The notes under the pieces: generated by a model
Told to the model about the DNA's origin: nothing
Databases searched by the model: none
The model's input: only the letters and a program-made list of their open reading frames with translations
Position numbers and translations under genes: made by a program
Source: Micrococcus porci
GTDB taxonomy: Bacteria; Actinomycetota; Actinomycetes; Actinomycetales; Micrococcaceae
Assembly (NCBI RefSeq): GCF_020097155.1
Contig: NZ_CP083691.1
Location: 1,116,001-1,180,000 of the forward strand
Length of the DNA: 64,000 nt
Direction of reading: 5' to 3'
Shown here: piece after piece, positions 1 to 8,730 of the stretch
Layout: every line of letters begins with the position of its first letter
Position numbering within the stretch: the first letter of the stretch is position 1

Positions 1-481
1 GGGACTCGCCGGTCGTGCGCAGGCGGTCCATGGCGTCCGTGGCGATCTCCACGGCGGTGTCGAAGCCGAACGTGTAATCGGTGCCCTGGAGGTCGTTGTC
101 GATGGTCTTCGGCACGCCCACCACGGGCAGGCCGTCCTGGGCGAGGCGGTTGGCGCCGGCCAGGGTGCCCTCGCCGCCGATCGCGACGACCGCGTCGATG
201 CCGAGCTCGCGGAGGTTGCGCGCCATGTTCTCCGGGCCGCCGCCGTCGGCGTCGTACGGATGGGTGCGCGAGGTGCCCAGGATGGTGCCGCCGGTGCGGG
301 CCAGGCCGCGCACGCGGGTGCGGGGCAGGTCCTCGACGTCCTGCTCGATGATGCCGGCCCACCCGTTGCGGATGCCCACCATCTCCATGTCGTAGGTCTT
401 GATGCCGTGCAGCACCGCGGCACGGATCACGGCGTTCAGGCCGGGGCAGTCGCCACCGGAGGTGAGCAGGCCGACTCGCAT
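1..481 (-). CDS. pfkA: 6-phosphofructokinase, N-terminal part (cut by window edge)
   Basis: Phosphorylates fructose 6-phosphate in glycolysis. The reverse strand from the ATG at 479-481 reads MRVGLLTSGGDCPGLNAVIR, the family N-terminus with its first phosphate-binding loop, followed by the GGEGTLAGAN, PKTIDND and TDYTFGFDTA signatures; about 160 residues lie inside the window. Gly in the GGEGT loop (E. coli 104 position) combined with Lys in PKTIDND is the mixed signature of group III enzymes found in actinobacteria; Gly at this site favours ATP rather than pyrophosphate as donor. That substrate preference is inferred from the motif only. The gene is complete upstream and has its own promoter, but the C-terminal half lies outside the window. 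Confidence 0.93.
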   Translation of the reverse strand, partial: MRVGLLTSGGDCPGLNAVIRAAVLHGIKTYDMEMVGIRNGWAGIIEQDVEDLPRTRVRGLARTGGTILGTSRTHPYDADGGGPENMARNLRELGIDAVVAIGGEGTLAGANRLAQDGLPVVGVPKTIDNDLQGTDYTFGFDTAVEIATDAMDRLRTTGES

Positions 482-508
482 GGGGTGTCCTCCTGGGATC
501 GGTGCGGG

Positions 509-564
509 GAGGGCGTCGGAAGACGCCCTCGACCACCCTAGTCAGGGGGCCGTCGCCGCGTCAG
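509..564 (-). promoter_or_regulatory. pfkA promoter and 5' leader hairpin
   Basis: On the minus strand a CTGACG hexamer (559-564) lies 18 bases before TAGGGT (535-540). Transcription would start near 528, where a perfect 9-bp stem with a 4-base loop (509-530) forms the 5' end of the leader, about 30 bases ahead of the pfkA ATG. The promoter match is four of six bases in each box. The hairpin could stabilise the mRNA or act on the opposite strand; its role is not shown. Confidence 0.45.
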
Positions 565-644
565 GAGACGGGCGACCGCCCCAGCCGGCGGGCGGTCAGG
601 GCGGTCTGGTGGCGCGGTCGGGGCGCCGCCGGTGCCGGGGCGGC

Positions 645-935
645 TCAGGCGCCGGAGAGGGCGCGTTCGGCGGGGATCACGCCGTCCTCCCACGGGGTGA
701 GGGCCCAGACCACCAGGTAGGCGCCGAGGCCGAGCACCGGCAGCAGGCCCACGAGGACGAGGACCAGGCGCATGAGCCAGACGTCGACGCCCGTGTTCGC
801 GGCCAGGCCCGCCGCGATGCCGCCGACCAGGCGGGGACGGGTGCGACGGAACCCCAGCGCGCGGATGCCGTCGAAGACGGGCGTGAGGGGCGTGCGGCGG
901 GCGCCGCCGGGGCGAGGGCGGGAGACGGGGGTCAT
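645..935 (-). CDS. small PspC-domain membrane protein
   Basis: A 96-residue protein with a basic N-terminus and one PspC domain: the RPRLVGGIAAGLA motif near residues 33-46, VDVWLMRLV after it, then a hydrophobic segment to the conserved ALTPWE end. PspC domains are membrane-associated and are often found in envelope-stress systems. An AAGGA Shine-Dalgarno sequence lies about 8 bases before the ATG. It is the last gene of a minus-strand pair with the larger PspC protein upstream (gap 55 bases). A stress-sensing role is inferred from family and neighbours. Confidence 0.85.
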   Translation of the reverse strand: MTPVSRPRPGGARRTPLTPVFDGIRALGFRRTRPRLVGGIAAGLAANTGVDVWLMRLVLVLVGLLPVLGLGAYLVVWALTPWEDGVIPAERALSGA

Positions 936-990
936 CGGGGGTCCTTTCGGCGGGAGGGGGAGTCGACGGCGGACGGCGACGTCGGCCGTG

Positions 991-2112
991 TCAGGGGAGC
1001 GGGGTGAAGAGGAGGTGGGCGCAGACCTGCAGTGCGACGACCCCCACCAGGATGCCGCTCAGCGGAGCGAGGAGCCCGGGCCGGCGGCCGCGGAGGAGTC
1101 CCGCGGTCATCACCGCCGCCATGACGCCCAGGGCGGCCAATGCCGGCCAGACGGGGAACAGGGTGGCCGACGTCGACACGTTGCCCAGGACCATGGCGAG
1201 CGAGACCGCGAGGGCCACGCCCGCGGCGACGACGCACGTCGCGATCCGCGTCCCCCGGCCCAGGAGGGGCTTCACCGCGCTGTGGGAGCCACGCCCTGTG
1301 CCGGCGGGACGGCGGCCCGCGGCCTGGCCGGCGGCGCGGACCTGCGCCTCCGCGAGGCGTGCCGCGGCCCGGTGCTCGCGGCTGTGCGGCTGCTCGCGCC
1401 AGGAGCCGGTCTCGGGGTCGATCCAGTCGGAGCGGAAGCCGTGGGCGTCCACGGTGGCGGACTCCGGCCGGTGGCGGCGCAGGTACCACGAGGGCTCGGC
1501 CGCCGGGCGCGCGGCCGCGTCGCGCGCGGGCTGAGCCGGGGCCATGCGGCGCTCGCCCTCGCCGTCCCATCGGGTCACGAGCCACCACACCAGCACGGCC
1601 AGGGCGGTGAGGCCGATCAGGGAGCCCGGGCCGCCCAGGACGGGGGCGATCAGCGTGAAGCCCGCCCCGAGCACGACGTTGAGCGCGCCGATCGCGGCGA
1701 TCGCGGCGATGGCGACCGGGGCGTCGGACCACTCGCCGCGGCGCAGGCGGCCGTAGTGGACCCGCCCGTCGGCGTCCGGCAGGACGGCCCACGCCAGGGC
1801 GTACCCGAGCAGCCCGATCCCGGCTGAGACCACGCACAGCGCCACGAACACGCCGCGTGACAGGAGCGGGTCGATCCGGTAGCGCTCGGCCACGCCGGCG
1901 AGCACCCCGCCGACCCAGGAGGAACGCGACCGGCGCACGCCCCAGCCCTCCACCGGGCGGCGCAGCCAGACCGGCAGGACCTCGAGGCCGTCGGGTGCCG
2001 GTCCGTCCGTGCCGGCGCTCCGGGAGCGGGCGTCGCTGGCGGGCCCCGGGGGGAGGGGACGGGTGGCGGGGGAGGACCGTGGTGCGGGGAAGGGGTCGTG
2101 TGCGGTGTCCAT
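991..2112 (-). CDS. multi-pass membrane protein with N-terminal PspC domain
   Basis: Encodes 373 residues. After a Pro/Ser-rich N-terminus of about 55 residues comes a PspC domain (SWVGGVLAGVAERY, then ALAWAVLPD), followed by two hydrophobic segments, a hydrophilic loop of about 100 residues and three further C-terminal membrane segments. The ATG at 2110-2112 is preceded by a GGAGG about 10 bases away; the frame stays open further upstream but that part has no family similarity and overlaps the divergent kinase gene. It is transcribed away from the PspC-containing sensor kinase with 96 bases between the start codons, suggesting a common regulatory region. Probably a partner or regulator of that kinase (inference). 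Confidence 0.82.
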   Translation of the reverse strand: MDTAHDPFPAPRSSPATRPLPPGPASDARSRSAGTDGPAPDGLEVLPVWLRRPVEGWGVRRSRSSWVGGVLAGVAERYRIDPLLSRGVFVALCVVSAGIGLLGYALAWAVLPDADGRVHYGRLRRGEWSDAPVAIAAIAAIGALNVVLGAGFTLIAPVLGGPGSLIGLTALAVLVWWLVTRWDGEGERRMAPAQPARDAAARPAAEPSWYLRRHRPESATVDAHGFRSDWIDPETGSWREQPHSREHRAAARLAEAQVRAAGQAAGRRPAGTGRGSHSAVKPLLGRGTRIATCVVAAGVALAVSLAMVLGNVSTSATLFPVWPALAALGVMAAVMTAGLLRGRRPGLLAPLSGILVGVVALQVCAHLLFTPLP

Positions 2113-2208
2113 GGCTCCATCGTCCTCCGGGACGGCCCCGCGCACATCCGGGGGATCCCGGAGCCGGTCCCGGATGTGCGGACCCGGAGGACCCGGCAGG
2201 ATGGGGTC

Positions 2209-3483
2209 ATGCCCGCACCCGCCATCCCGCCGCCCGCGGACCTCTCCGCACGCCCGGCGCTGCTGCGCCACGCCGCGGACCGGCCCGTGTCCGGCGTCGC
2301 GGGAGGGGTGGCCCGCCACCTGGGCCTCGATCCGCGTCTCGCACGGGCCGGCTTCGCCGTCCTCGCCCTCGCGGGCGGGGCGGGGATCGCCCTCTACGCG
2401 TGGCTGTGGCTCCTCATGCCCGAGGAGGGCCCCGACGGTGCCCCGGCCGGTCCGGCCCCCACCCTGCGGGGGCGCGCGCCGGAAGTCCTCGAGCGGCTCA
2501 GGGAGGGTGGCTGGCCGATCCTCCTGGCCGTGGTCGTCCTGGGCGTGGGCGTGCTCACGGTCGCCGACGGACTCGGCGTGCCCGTGGACTGGGCACTCGT
2601 GGGGCCCGTGGCCGTGCTCGTCATCGGCCTCGGCCTGGCCTGGATGCAGCTTGGCGCCGCAGACGGGCCCGAGGGCGGTCGGTGGGCCCGGCGCGCGCGC
2701 CTCGGACTCGGCACCGCGCTCGTGCTGCTGGGGGTCCTCGCGATCGTCGTCGGCGCGGTGACCGCCGGAGACCTGTGGCTGGGGCTGCTGGTCGCCGTCG
2801 CCCTGCTCGCGGGCGGGGCGCTCGTGGCCATGCCGTTCGTGCTGGCCCGCCGACGGCGACGTGACGAGGAGCGGACGGGAGCCGCCGTCCGCGCCCAGCG
2901 TGACGAGATCGCCGCCCACCTGCACGACTCCGTGCTCCAGTCCCTCGCGCTCATCCAGCGGCGGGCCGACGACCCGGAGACCGTGGCGCGGGTGGCCCGC
3001 GCCCAGGAGCGCGAGCTGCGCCAGTTCCTCGCGCTGGACTCGGCCCGCGCCCACGGCACGCTCGCCGAGGCGGTGGAGGACCACGCGGCCGCCGTCGAGG
3101 ACGCCTTCGGGCGGCGCGTCGAGGTCGTGTCGGTGGGGGAGGCGTCCGGCCCGTGGCTCGAGCCGCTGGCGTCCGCGGCGCGGGAGGCCATGGTCAACGC
3201 CGCGCGTCACGCCGGTGACGTGCAGGTCTTCGTCGAGGTCTCCGAGGACGACGGCGGGCGCACGCTCGCGGAGGTCTTCATCCGGGACCGCGGCACCGGC
3301 TTCGACCTGGCGGACGTCCCGGCGGATCGTCTCGGGGTGCGGGAGTCGATCTTGGGCCGCATGCGCCGGGCCGGCGGCACGGCGCGCATCCGCTCGGGCC
3401 CGTCCGGCACCGAGGTGCAGCTGTCGCTCGCGGATCCCGGCGCCCCGGGCGTCGGCCTGCGTGAGGGGCGCGGCCGCGCGTGA
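2209..3483 (+). CDS. PspC-domain sensor histidine kinase
   Basis: Encodes 424 residues. Residues 20-72 form a PspC domain (RPVSGVAGGVARHLGLD), followed by hydrophobic segments near 103-120, 128-146, 167-187 and 189-212 and an Arg-rich membrane exit. The dimerisation/phosphoacceptor region has the HisKA_3-like HLHDSVLQSLALI motif with His239-Asp240; the ATPase domain shows the N box REAMVNAARHAG and the DRGTGFD G1 box. An AGGA lies 7 bases before the ATG. The stop overlaps or adjoins the response-regulator gene, making a classical NarL/LiaS-type two-component pair. The PspC domain suggests that membrane stress is the input (inference from family). Confidence 0.9.
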   Translation: MPAPAIPPPADLSARPALLRHAADRPVSGVAGGVARHLGLDPRLARAGFAVLALAGGAGIALYAWLWLLMPEEGPDGAPAGPAPTLRGRAPEVLERLREGGWPILLAVVVLGVGVLTVADGLGVPVDWALVGPVAVLVIGLGLAWMQLGAADGPEGGRWARRARLGLGTALVLLGVLAIVVGAVTAGDLWLGLLVAVALLAGGALVAMPFVLARRRRRDEERTGAAVRAQRDEIAAHLHDSVLQSLALIQRRADDPETVARVARAQERELRQFLALDSARAHGTLAEAVEDHAAAVEDAFGRRVEVVSVGEASGPWLEPLASAAREAMVNAARHAGDVQVFVEVSEDDGGRTLAEVFIRDRGTGFDLADVPADRLGVRESILGRMRRAGGTARIRSGPSGTEVQLSLADPGAPGVGLREGRGRA

Positions 3484-3500
3484 CCGGGCAGGATGAAGCC

Positions 3501-4190
3501 ATGACCGTGCATGCCGATCCCGTCGTGCCCACCGCGGTGGTCGTGGACGACCACGCGATCTTCCGCTCGGGGCTGAGGGCGGACCTGGACGCCTCCCGGC
3601 TGCGGATCGTGGGGGAGGCCGGGGACGTGGACGAGGCCGTGCGAGTGGTCCTTCAGCTCGCCCCGGACGTCGTGCTGCTGGACGTGCACCTGCCCGGGGG
3701 CGCGGGCGGCGGCGGGGCCGAGGTCGCCTCCCGTGTGCTGGCCGAGCGTCCGGGCCAGCGCCTGCTCGCCCTCTCCGTCTCGGATGCTGCCGAGGACGTC
3801 GTCGCCGTGATCCGCGCGGGGGCGCGCGGCTACATCACGAAGAGCGCCGCGGGGGCGGAGGTCGTGGAGGCCGCGCTGCGCGTGGCCGGCGGCGACGCGG
3901 TGTTCTCCCCGCGCCTGGCCGGGTTCGTGCTCGATGCCTTCCGGGGCCTGCCGACGGAGTCCGCGCCCGCGGGGCCGGCCCCGTCCGAGGGGGACCTGGA
4001 CCGTCTCTCGGCGCGCGAGCGCGAGGTGATGCGGCTGATCGCGCGCGGCTACACGTACCGCGAGGCCGGCGCCGAGCTGTTCATCTCGGACCGCACGGTG
4101 GAGAGCCACGTCTCCTCCGTGCTGCGGAAGCTGCAGCTCTCCAACCGCCACGAGCTCACGCGCTGGGCCGCGCGCCACGGCTGGGCCTGA
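3501..4190 (+). CDS. LuxR/NarL-family response regulator
   Basis: Encodes 229 residues. The receiver domain has the acidic pair Asp16-Asp17, phosphoacceptor Asp61 in VVLLDVHLPGG and Lys114 in GYITKSAAG; a Gly-rich insertion (GAGGGG) follows the phosphorylation site. The C-terminal LuxR-type helix-turn-helix runs from LSAREREVMRLIARG to ESHVSSVLRKL. The ATG at 3501 has an AGGA about 7 bases upstream; a GTG at 3480 overlapping the kinase stop (GTGA) is an in-frame alternative. Cognate regulator of the PspC kinase; likely targets are the divergent PspC genes (inference, no binding site identified). Confidence 0.9.
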   Translation: MTVHADPVVPTAVVVDDHAIFRSGLRADLDASRLRIVGEAGDVDEAVRVVLQLAPDVVLLDVHLPGGAGGGGAEVASRVLAERPGQRLLALSVSDAAEDVVAVIRAGARGYITKSAAGAEVVEAALRVAGGDAVFSPRLAGFVLDAFRGLPTESAPAGPAPSEGDLDRLSAREREVMRLIARGYTYREAGAELFISDRTVESHVSSVLRKLQLSNRHELTRWAARHGWA

Positions 4191-4260
4191 GCCCGGAGGC
4201 CCGTCCCGGGCGTGCCCGGGCCCCGCGTCGGCGCAACGCGGCGCCCGGGGAGGCGAGAAA

Positions 4261-5469
4261 TCAGGCGGAGAGGAGGGCCCGGATGCGCTCGACGCCCTCG
4301 GCCAAGTCCTCGTCGCCGAGCGCGTAGGACAGGCGCAGGTAGCCCGACGGGCCGAAGGCCTCGCCCGGCACCACGGCGACCTCGGCCTGGTCGAGGATGA
4401 AGTCGGCCAGCTCGGCCGAGGTGGCGGGGGTGACGCCGCCCGTGTAGGTGCGGCCGAGGGCCTCGCGCACGTCCACGTAGGCGTAGAAGGCGCCCTCGGG
4501 GGTCGGGCAGTGGAAGCCGGGGACGCGGTTCAAGGCCTCGACCATGGCGCGGCGGCGGCGGTCGAAGGCGGTCTTCATCTCCTCGACCGCGTCCAGCGGC
4601 CCGGCCACGGCGGCCAGGGCGGCGCGCTGGGACACGTTGGCCACGTTGGAGGTCGCGTGGGACTGCAGGTTCGTGGCGGCCTTGACGACGTCGAGGGGGC
4701 CCGCGAGCCATCCCACGCGCCAGCCCGTCATGGCGTAGGTCTTGGCGACGCCGTTGAGGATCACGCCCTGCTCGGCGAGGCCGGAGACGGCCTTCAGGAT
4801 GGAGGTGAAGGGCACGCCGTCGTAGGTGAGGTGCTCGTAGATCTCGTCGGTGACGACCCACAGGCCCTTCGCGAGGGCCCACTCGCCGATCGCCCGGGTC
4901 TCCTCGGGGGAGTACACGGCGCCGGTGGGGTTGGACGGGGAGACGAACAGCAGGACCTTCGTGCGCTCGGTGTGGGCGGCCTCGAGCTGGTCCACGGTCA
5001 CCTTGTAGCCCTGATCGGGCCCGGCGAACACGTCCACGGGGACGCCGCCGGCGAGGCGGATGGCCTCGGGGTAGGTGGTCCAGAAGGGGGAGGGGACGAG
5101 GACCTCGTCCTGCGGGTCGAGCAGTGCGGCGAAGGCGTTGTAGACGGCCTGCTTGCCGCCGTTGGTCACCAGGACCTGGGAGGCGTCGAGCTCCACTCCG
5201 GAGTCCCGGAGGGTCTTGGCGGCGATCGCCTCGCGCAGCTCGGGCAGTCCGGCCGCGGGGGAGTAGCGGTGGTTCTTCGGGTCCCGGGCGGCGGCGACGG
5301 CCGCCTCCACGATGTAGTCCGGGGTGGGGAAGTCGGGCTCCCCGGCCCCGAAGCCGATGACGGGCCGGCCGGCCGCCTTCAGCGCCTTGGCCTTGGCGTC
5401 GACGGCGAGCGTGGCCGAGGGGGCGATCGCGGAGAGTCGCGCGGAGACGCGGTGGGCGGGGGTGGCCAT
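4261..5469 (-). CDS. aspC: pyridoxal-phosphate aminotransferase class I (aspartate aminotransferase type)
   Basis: Transfers amino groups between aspartate (or related amino acids) and 2-oxoglutarate, using pyridoxal phosphate. The 402-residue protein has [13 protein letters not shown] near the N-terminus, [11 protein letters not shown], the [14 protein letters not shown] substrate-binding loop, [12 protein letters not shown] with the cofactor-binding Asp and Tyr, and [16 protein letters not shown] containing the Schiff-base lysine. The ATG at 5467-5469 follows an AGGAAGG Shine-Dalgarno sequence; an upstream in-frame ATG (5482-5484) is less well placed. A TAGGCT -10-like box on the minus strand (5529-5534) could start transcription. 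Exact amino-acid specificity cannot be read from sequence. Confidence 0.92.
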   Translation of the reverse strand: MATPAHRVSARLSAIAPSATLAVDAKAKALKAAGRPVIGFGAGEPDFPTPDYIVEAAVAAARDPKNHRYSPAAGLPELREAIAAKTLRDSGVELDASQVLVTNGGKQAVYNAFAALLDPQDEVLVPSPFWTTYPEAIRLAGGVPVDVFAGPDQGYKVTVDQLEAAHTERTKVLLFVSPSNPTGAVYSPEETRAIGEWALAKGLWVVTDEIYEHLTYDGVPFTSILKAVSGLAEQGVILNGVAKTYAMTGWRVGWLAGPLDVVKAATNLQSHATSNVANVSQRAALAAVAGPLDAVEEMKTAFDRRRRAMVEALNRVPGFHCPTPEGAFYAYVDVREALGRTYTGGVTPATSAELADFILDQAEVAVVPGEAFGPSGYLRLSYALGDEDLAEGVERIRALLSA

Positions 5470-5569
5470 GGGGACCTTCCTCATCTGCTCGGGAGGGCGC
5501 CGGACGCGGACGCGCCGGCCGTGGGGCCAGCCTACTGAACCGCCGTCGGGGGCCGACGTGCCCGCCCGG

Positions 5570-5599
5570 TTCGACGGCGCGCGCGTCATGGCGTATCCT
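5570..5599 (+). promoter_or_regulatory. promoter of tRNA-Trp / secE-nusG unit
   Basis: TTCGAC (5570-5575), an 18-base spacer and TATCCT (5594-5599) match the housekeeping sigma consensus well for this genome. Transcription would begin about 55 bases before the tRNA and may continue into secE and nusG. Confidence 0.5.
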
Positions 5600-5658
5600 G
5601 GATCCTCGGTACCGCGGGACGGTGCCCGGGATTCCCCGGGCCACGGACGCGGCAGCCT

Positions 5659-5731
5659 AGGGTAGTGGCGCAATTGGTAGCGCAGCGGTCTCCAAAACCG
5701 CAGGTTGCAGGTTCGAGTCCTGTCTGCCCTG
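5659..5731 (+). tRNA. trpT: tRNA-Trp (anticodon CCA)
   Basis: A 73-nt cloverleaf. The acceptor strands AGGGTAG (5659-5665) and CTGCCCT (5724-5730) pair with one G-T wobble, and the anticodon loop CTCCAAA carries CCA. The T arm contains GGTTCGAGTCC. The 3' CCA is not encoded. Location directly ahead of secE-nusG is common in actinobacteria. Confidence 0.96.
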
Positions 5732-5735
5732 CTCG

Positions 5736-5758
5736 GTGCCGGACCTCGTGTCCGGCAC
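5736..5758 (+). terminator. stem-loop after tRNA-Trp
   Basis: A perfect 9-bp stem (5736-5744 with 5750-5758) and 5-base loop lie just behind the tRNA, without a T tract. It could terminate or define the tRNA 3' end while allowing some read-through to secE. Confidence 0.4.
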
Positions 5759-5800
5759 TGGACGTGTCAGCGTTCCGGCGATCCGATCGAGTGAGGCCAC

Positions 5801-6061
5801 GTGACTGAGATGACGGCGAACCACGGGAGCTCGGCTTCCGGGCCCGAGTCCCGTCGCCGCGGGCCGTTCGGTCGGATCGCGCTGTTCCTGCGCCAGGTCC
5901 TCGACGAGCTCCGCAAGGTGGTCACCCCCACCGGCGACGAGCTCCTGAAGATGACCGGCGTGGTGCTCGCCTTCGTGGCCGTCATGATCCTGTTGGTCAT
6001 GGGGCTCGACTGGGTGTTCGGCACCCTGGCGGGTCTGCTGTTCGGAGCGGGCCCCGCCTGA
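5801..6061 (+). CDS. secE: protein translocase subunit SecE
   Basis: Small essential subunit of the SecYEG channel in the cytoplasmic membrane. The 86-residue protein has a hydrophilic N-terminus, the conserved amphipathic stretch [20 protein letters not shown] (about residues 31-50) and one transmembrane segment (about 53-80). GTG start with a GAGG upstream. Its place between tRNA-Trp and nusG is the standard bacterial arrangement; its partner SecY is encoded at 34634. Confidence 0.95.
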   Translation: MTEMTANHGSSASGPESRRRGPFGRIALFLRQVLDELRKVVTPTGDELLKMTGVVLAFVAVMILLVMGLDWVFGTLAGLLFGAGPA

Positions 6062-6162
6062 GGCGCCCGCCCGGCGGGAGAGCGGCGGCCGGCACGCGCA
6101 GCACCCGTCCGCACCGGCCCGTCGCGGGCCGTCCGAGCCCCGTGAGCAGAAAGCAGGAAGCC

Positions 6163-7020
6163 GTGTCCGAGCAGGAACTGGATCGTCAGGACGTCGAGGA
6201 GACCGCCGTCGCGGAGGACTCCACCGCGCTCGAGGCCCCCGTGGAGGACACCGCCGCGGAGGAGGCCGAGCAGACCGTGCAGGAGGCCGACCTCGCGATC
6301 GCCGAGGGTGACCAGGACGCCGCGGAGGCCCCCTCCGCCGAGGAGCTCGACGCCGCCGGGCAGGCGCCCGCCCAGCCCGACGTCGAGGCCGCCGAGCAGC
6401 TGCGCACCCGCCTGCGCCGTCAGCCGGGCGACTGGTACGTCGTCCACACCTACGCGGGCTACGAGAAGCGCGTGAAGACGAACCTCGAGGCGCGCATCCA
6501 GACCCAGGACATGGAGGACTCGATCTACGAGATCGAGGTGCCCATGGAGGAGGTCGTGGAGATCAAGAACACGACCCGCAAGATCGTCTCCCGCGTCCGC
6601 ATCCCCGGCTACGTGCTGGTCCGCATGGACCTCGACGACGCCTCGTGGGGCGTCGTGCGCCACACCTCCGGCGTCACCGGCTTCGTGGGCAACGACGCCC
6701 ACCACCCGCAGCCCCTGACCCTGGACGAGGTGTACGACATGCTCGCCCCCTCCGTGGTCCAGGAGGCCGTGCGCGAGGCCGAGAAGGCCGGCCTGGTCCC
6801 GGTCGCCGTCGCCGAGTCCGGCGCGGCGGGCGCCCCGGCCATCCACGTCGACTTCGAGGTCGGCGAGTCCGTCACCGTGGACGACGGCCCGTTCGAGACC
6901 CTCCCGGCCACGATCTCCGAGATTAAGCCGGAGACCCAGCAGCTGGTGGTGCTCGTGTCCATCTTCGAGCGCGAGACCCCCGTGACCCTGTCCTTCAACC
7001 AGGTGACCAAGGTCATCTGA
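6163..7020 (+). CDS. nusG: transcription termination/antitermination protein NusG
   Basis: Binds RNA polymerase and modulates pausing, termination and coupling to translation. The 285-residue protein begins with about 85 acidic Ala/Glu-rich residues typical of actinobacterial NusG, then the NGN domain ([15 protein letters not shown] from residue 90; [14 protein letters not shown]) and a KOW domain at the C-terminus ([19 protein letters not shown]). I chose the GTG at 6163 because AGCAGGAAG lies just upstream; an in-frame GTG at 6142 would add seven residues without a ribosome binding site. Confidence 0.93.
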   Translation: MSEQELDRQDVEETAVAEDSTALEAPVEDTAAEEAEQTVQEADLAIAEGDQDAAEAPSAEELDAAGQAPAQPDVEAAEQLRTRLRRQPGDWYVVHTYAGYEKRVKTNLEARIQTQDMEDSIYEIEVPMEEVVEIKNTTRKIVSRVRIPGYVLVRMDLDDASWGVVRHTSGVTGFVGNDAHHPQPLTLDEVYDMLAPSVVQEAVREAEKAGLVPVAVAESGAAGAPAIHVDFEVGESVTVDDGPFETLPATISEIKPETQQLVVLVSIFERETPVTLSFNQVTKVI

Positions 7021-7150
7021 GGACCCCCAGTCTTCCGCCCCGCGCCGGCCGCCTGCCGGTGGGGAGCGGTCCCGGCCGCCGCGCCACGGCGGCCACCCTC
7101 CGCGGTGCGCTCCTGCGTCGCGGGTCCCCCAGTGAGAGAAGGATCCACTC

Positions 7151-7582
7151 ATGGCTCCCAAGAAGAAGGTCGCCGGTCTGATCAAGCTTCAGATCCAGGC
7201 CGGCGCGGCCAACCCGGCCCCGCCCATCGGTCCGGCCCTCGGCCAGCACGGCGTGAACATCATGGAGTTCTGCAAGGCCTACAACGCCGCCACCGAGGCC
7301 CAGCGCGGCAACGTGATCCCGGTCGAGATCACCGTGTACGAGGACCGGTCGTTCACCTTCATCACCAAGACCCCGCCGGCCGTCGAGCTGATCAAGAAGG
7401 CCGCGGGCGTCCAGAAGGGCTCCTCGACCCCCCACACCGCCAAGGTCGGCACCCTGACCCAGGCGCAGTGCGAGGAGATCGCCCAGTCCAAGATGGAGGA
7501 CCTGAACGCCAACGACGTGAAGGCCGCCGCCAAGATCATCGCCGGCACCGCCCGCTCCATGGGCATCACCGTCGAGGGCTGA
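7151..7582 (+). CDS. rplK: 50S ribosomal protein L11
   Basis: Large-subunit stalk-base protein that binds 23S rRNA at the GTPase-associated centre and is the site of thiopeptide action. The 143 residues show the family N-terminus [18 protein letters not shown], then [19 protein letters not shown] with the conserved proline-rich hinge, and the C-terminal rRNA-binding domain ending [12 protein letters not shown]. An AGAGAAGGA sequence precedes the ATG. Forms a two-gene unit with rplA. Confidence 0.97.
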
Positions 7583-7663
7583 CGCCCACCCCCCCCACCC
7601 TTCCCAGTGGCAGGGCCGAGCGCGGCCCACACAGACCACGACTGCACAAGGAGAACAGAGCAG

Positions 7664-8374
7664 ATGGCACAGCGCAGCAAGGCATACAAGGCGGCCAAGG
7701 CCGCGATCGGGGACACCGTCTACGCCCCGGCGGAGGCGATCGCCCTCGCCAAGGAGACGAACCCCTCCAAGACCGACGCCACCGTGGAGGTCGCCCTCCG
7801 CCTGTCGGTCGACCCCCGCAAGGCCGACCAGATGGTGCGCGGCTCCGTGAGCCTGCCCCACGGCACCGGCAAGACCGCCCGCGTCGTCGTGTTCGCCACC
7901 GGTGAGCGCGCCGAGGCCGCCCGCGCCGCCGGCGCGGACCACGTGGGCGACGACGACCTGATCGCCAAGATCGCCGACGGCTGGACCGACTTCGATGCCG
8001 CCGTGGCCTCCCCGGAGCTCATGGGCAAGGTCGGCCGCCTGGGCAAGGTCCTCGGCCCCCGCAACCTGATGCCGAACCCCAAGACCGGCACCGTGACCCC
8101 GGACGTGGCCAAGGCCGTGGCCGACATCAAGGGCGGCAAGATCGACTTCCGCGTCGACAAGCACTCGAACCTGCACTTCATCATCGGCAAGACCTCCTTC
8201 GAGGCCAACCAGCTGGTGGAGAACTACGCCGCCGCCCTCGAGGAGGTGCTTCGCCTGAAGCCGTCCTCCTCCAAGGGCCGCTACATCTCCAAGGCCACCG
8301 TGGCCACCACCTTCGGCCCCGGCGTCCAGATGGATCCGAACGCCGCCCCGCCGAAGGACGAGGCCCAGGCCTGA
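7664..8374 (+). CDS. rplA: 50S ribosomal protein L1
   Basis: Forms the mobile L1 stalk near the E site and, in many bacteria, represses its own operon by binding the mRNA. 236 residues with [15 protein letters not shown] at the N-terminus, [25 protein letters not shown] and the [21 protein letters not shown] motif (here [20 protein letters not shown]). ATG at 7664 chosen because the GGAGAACAGAGCAG stretch precedes it; the frame is open further upstream without similarity. Confidence 0.97.
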   Translation: MAQRSKAYKAAKAAIGDTVYAPAEAIALAKETNPSKTDATVEVALRLSVDPRKADQMVRGSVSLPHGTGKTARVVVFATGERAEAARAAGADHVGDDDLIAKIADGWTDFDAAVASPELMGKVGRLGKVLGPRNLMPNPKTGTVTPDVAKAVADIKGGKIDFRVDKHSNLHFIIGKTSFEANQLVENYAAALEEVLRLKPSSSKGRYISKATVATTFGPGVQMDPNAAPPKDEAQA

Positions 8375-8407
8375 CAGGTCCGGCACGCGGCGCACGCCGC
8401 GCACCGC

Positions 8408-8443
8408 GACGGCCGGTCGCCCCGCTCGGGGCGGCCGGCCGTC
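8408..8443 (+). terminator. stem-loop terminator after rplKA
   Basis: A 17-bp GC-rich stem with one T-G wobble and a 2-4-base loop follows rplA by 33 bases, with no T run. This I-shaped form is usual in actinobacteria. It separates rplKA from the rplJL promoter. Confidence 0.6.
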
Positions 8444-8481
8444 GCCGCGTCCCGGGGCTCCGCGCGTGGCCGCCGGGAGAT

Positions 8482-8510
8482 TTGGCGGCGGCCGATCGAC
8501 CGTGTACGAT
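8482..8510 (+). promoter_or_regulatory. rplJL promoter
   Basis: TTGGCG (8482-8487), exactly 17 bases, TACGAT (8505-8510). Both boxes match the vegetative consensus in four or five positions. Transcription would start near 8517, giving a leader of about 214 nt. Confidence 0.7.
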
Positions 8511-8516
8511 GAGAGC

Positions 8517-8730
8517 ACCGAAGACCGCCGGTCGCAGGTCGATGAGCTTCCGCTCCTCGCGCCTGTCGAAGGCCCTCCTGATGGAGGCGGCCCGCGCAGG
8601 TGCAGCTGAGCCCCATGTCGGCGCCTCTCCCCGGAGACGGCGTCCGCGTCATGTCGCGCCCCGTGCATCTGCACGGGGCGTTTCTCGTGTGAGGCCCCAG
8701 GCGGTCCCCAGAACCACCGAGAGGAGTGCC
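8517..8730 (+). promoter_or_regulatory. rplJL mRNA leader with attenuator-like hairpin
   Basis: The stretch between promoter and rplJ has no coding gene. At 8657-8680 there is a perfect 10-bp stem with a 4-base loop followed by TTTCTCGTGT, the shape of an intrinsic terminator inside the leader. Upstream segments can also pair. In many bacteria L10(L12) complexes bind such leaders and repress rplJL; the same autogenous control is inferred here. Confidence 0.6.

Noticed and set aside
991..3210. A 739-codon reading of the larger PspC protein gene
   Set aside because: The first ~366 codons are antisense to the sensor kinase gene and have no domain; the true start with a ribosome binding site is at 2112.
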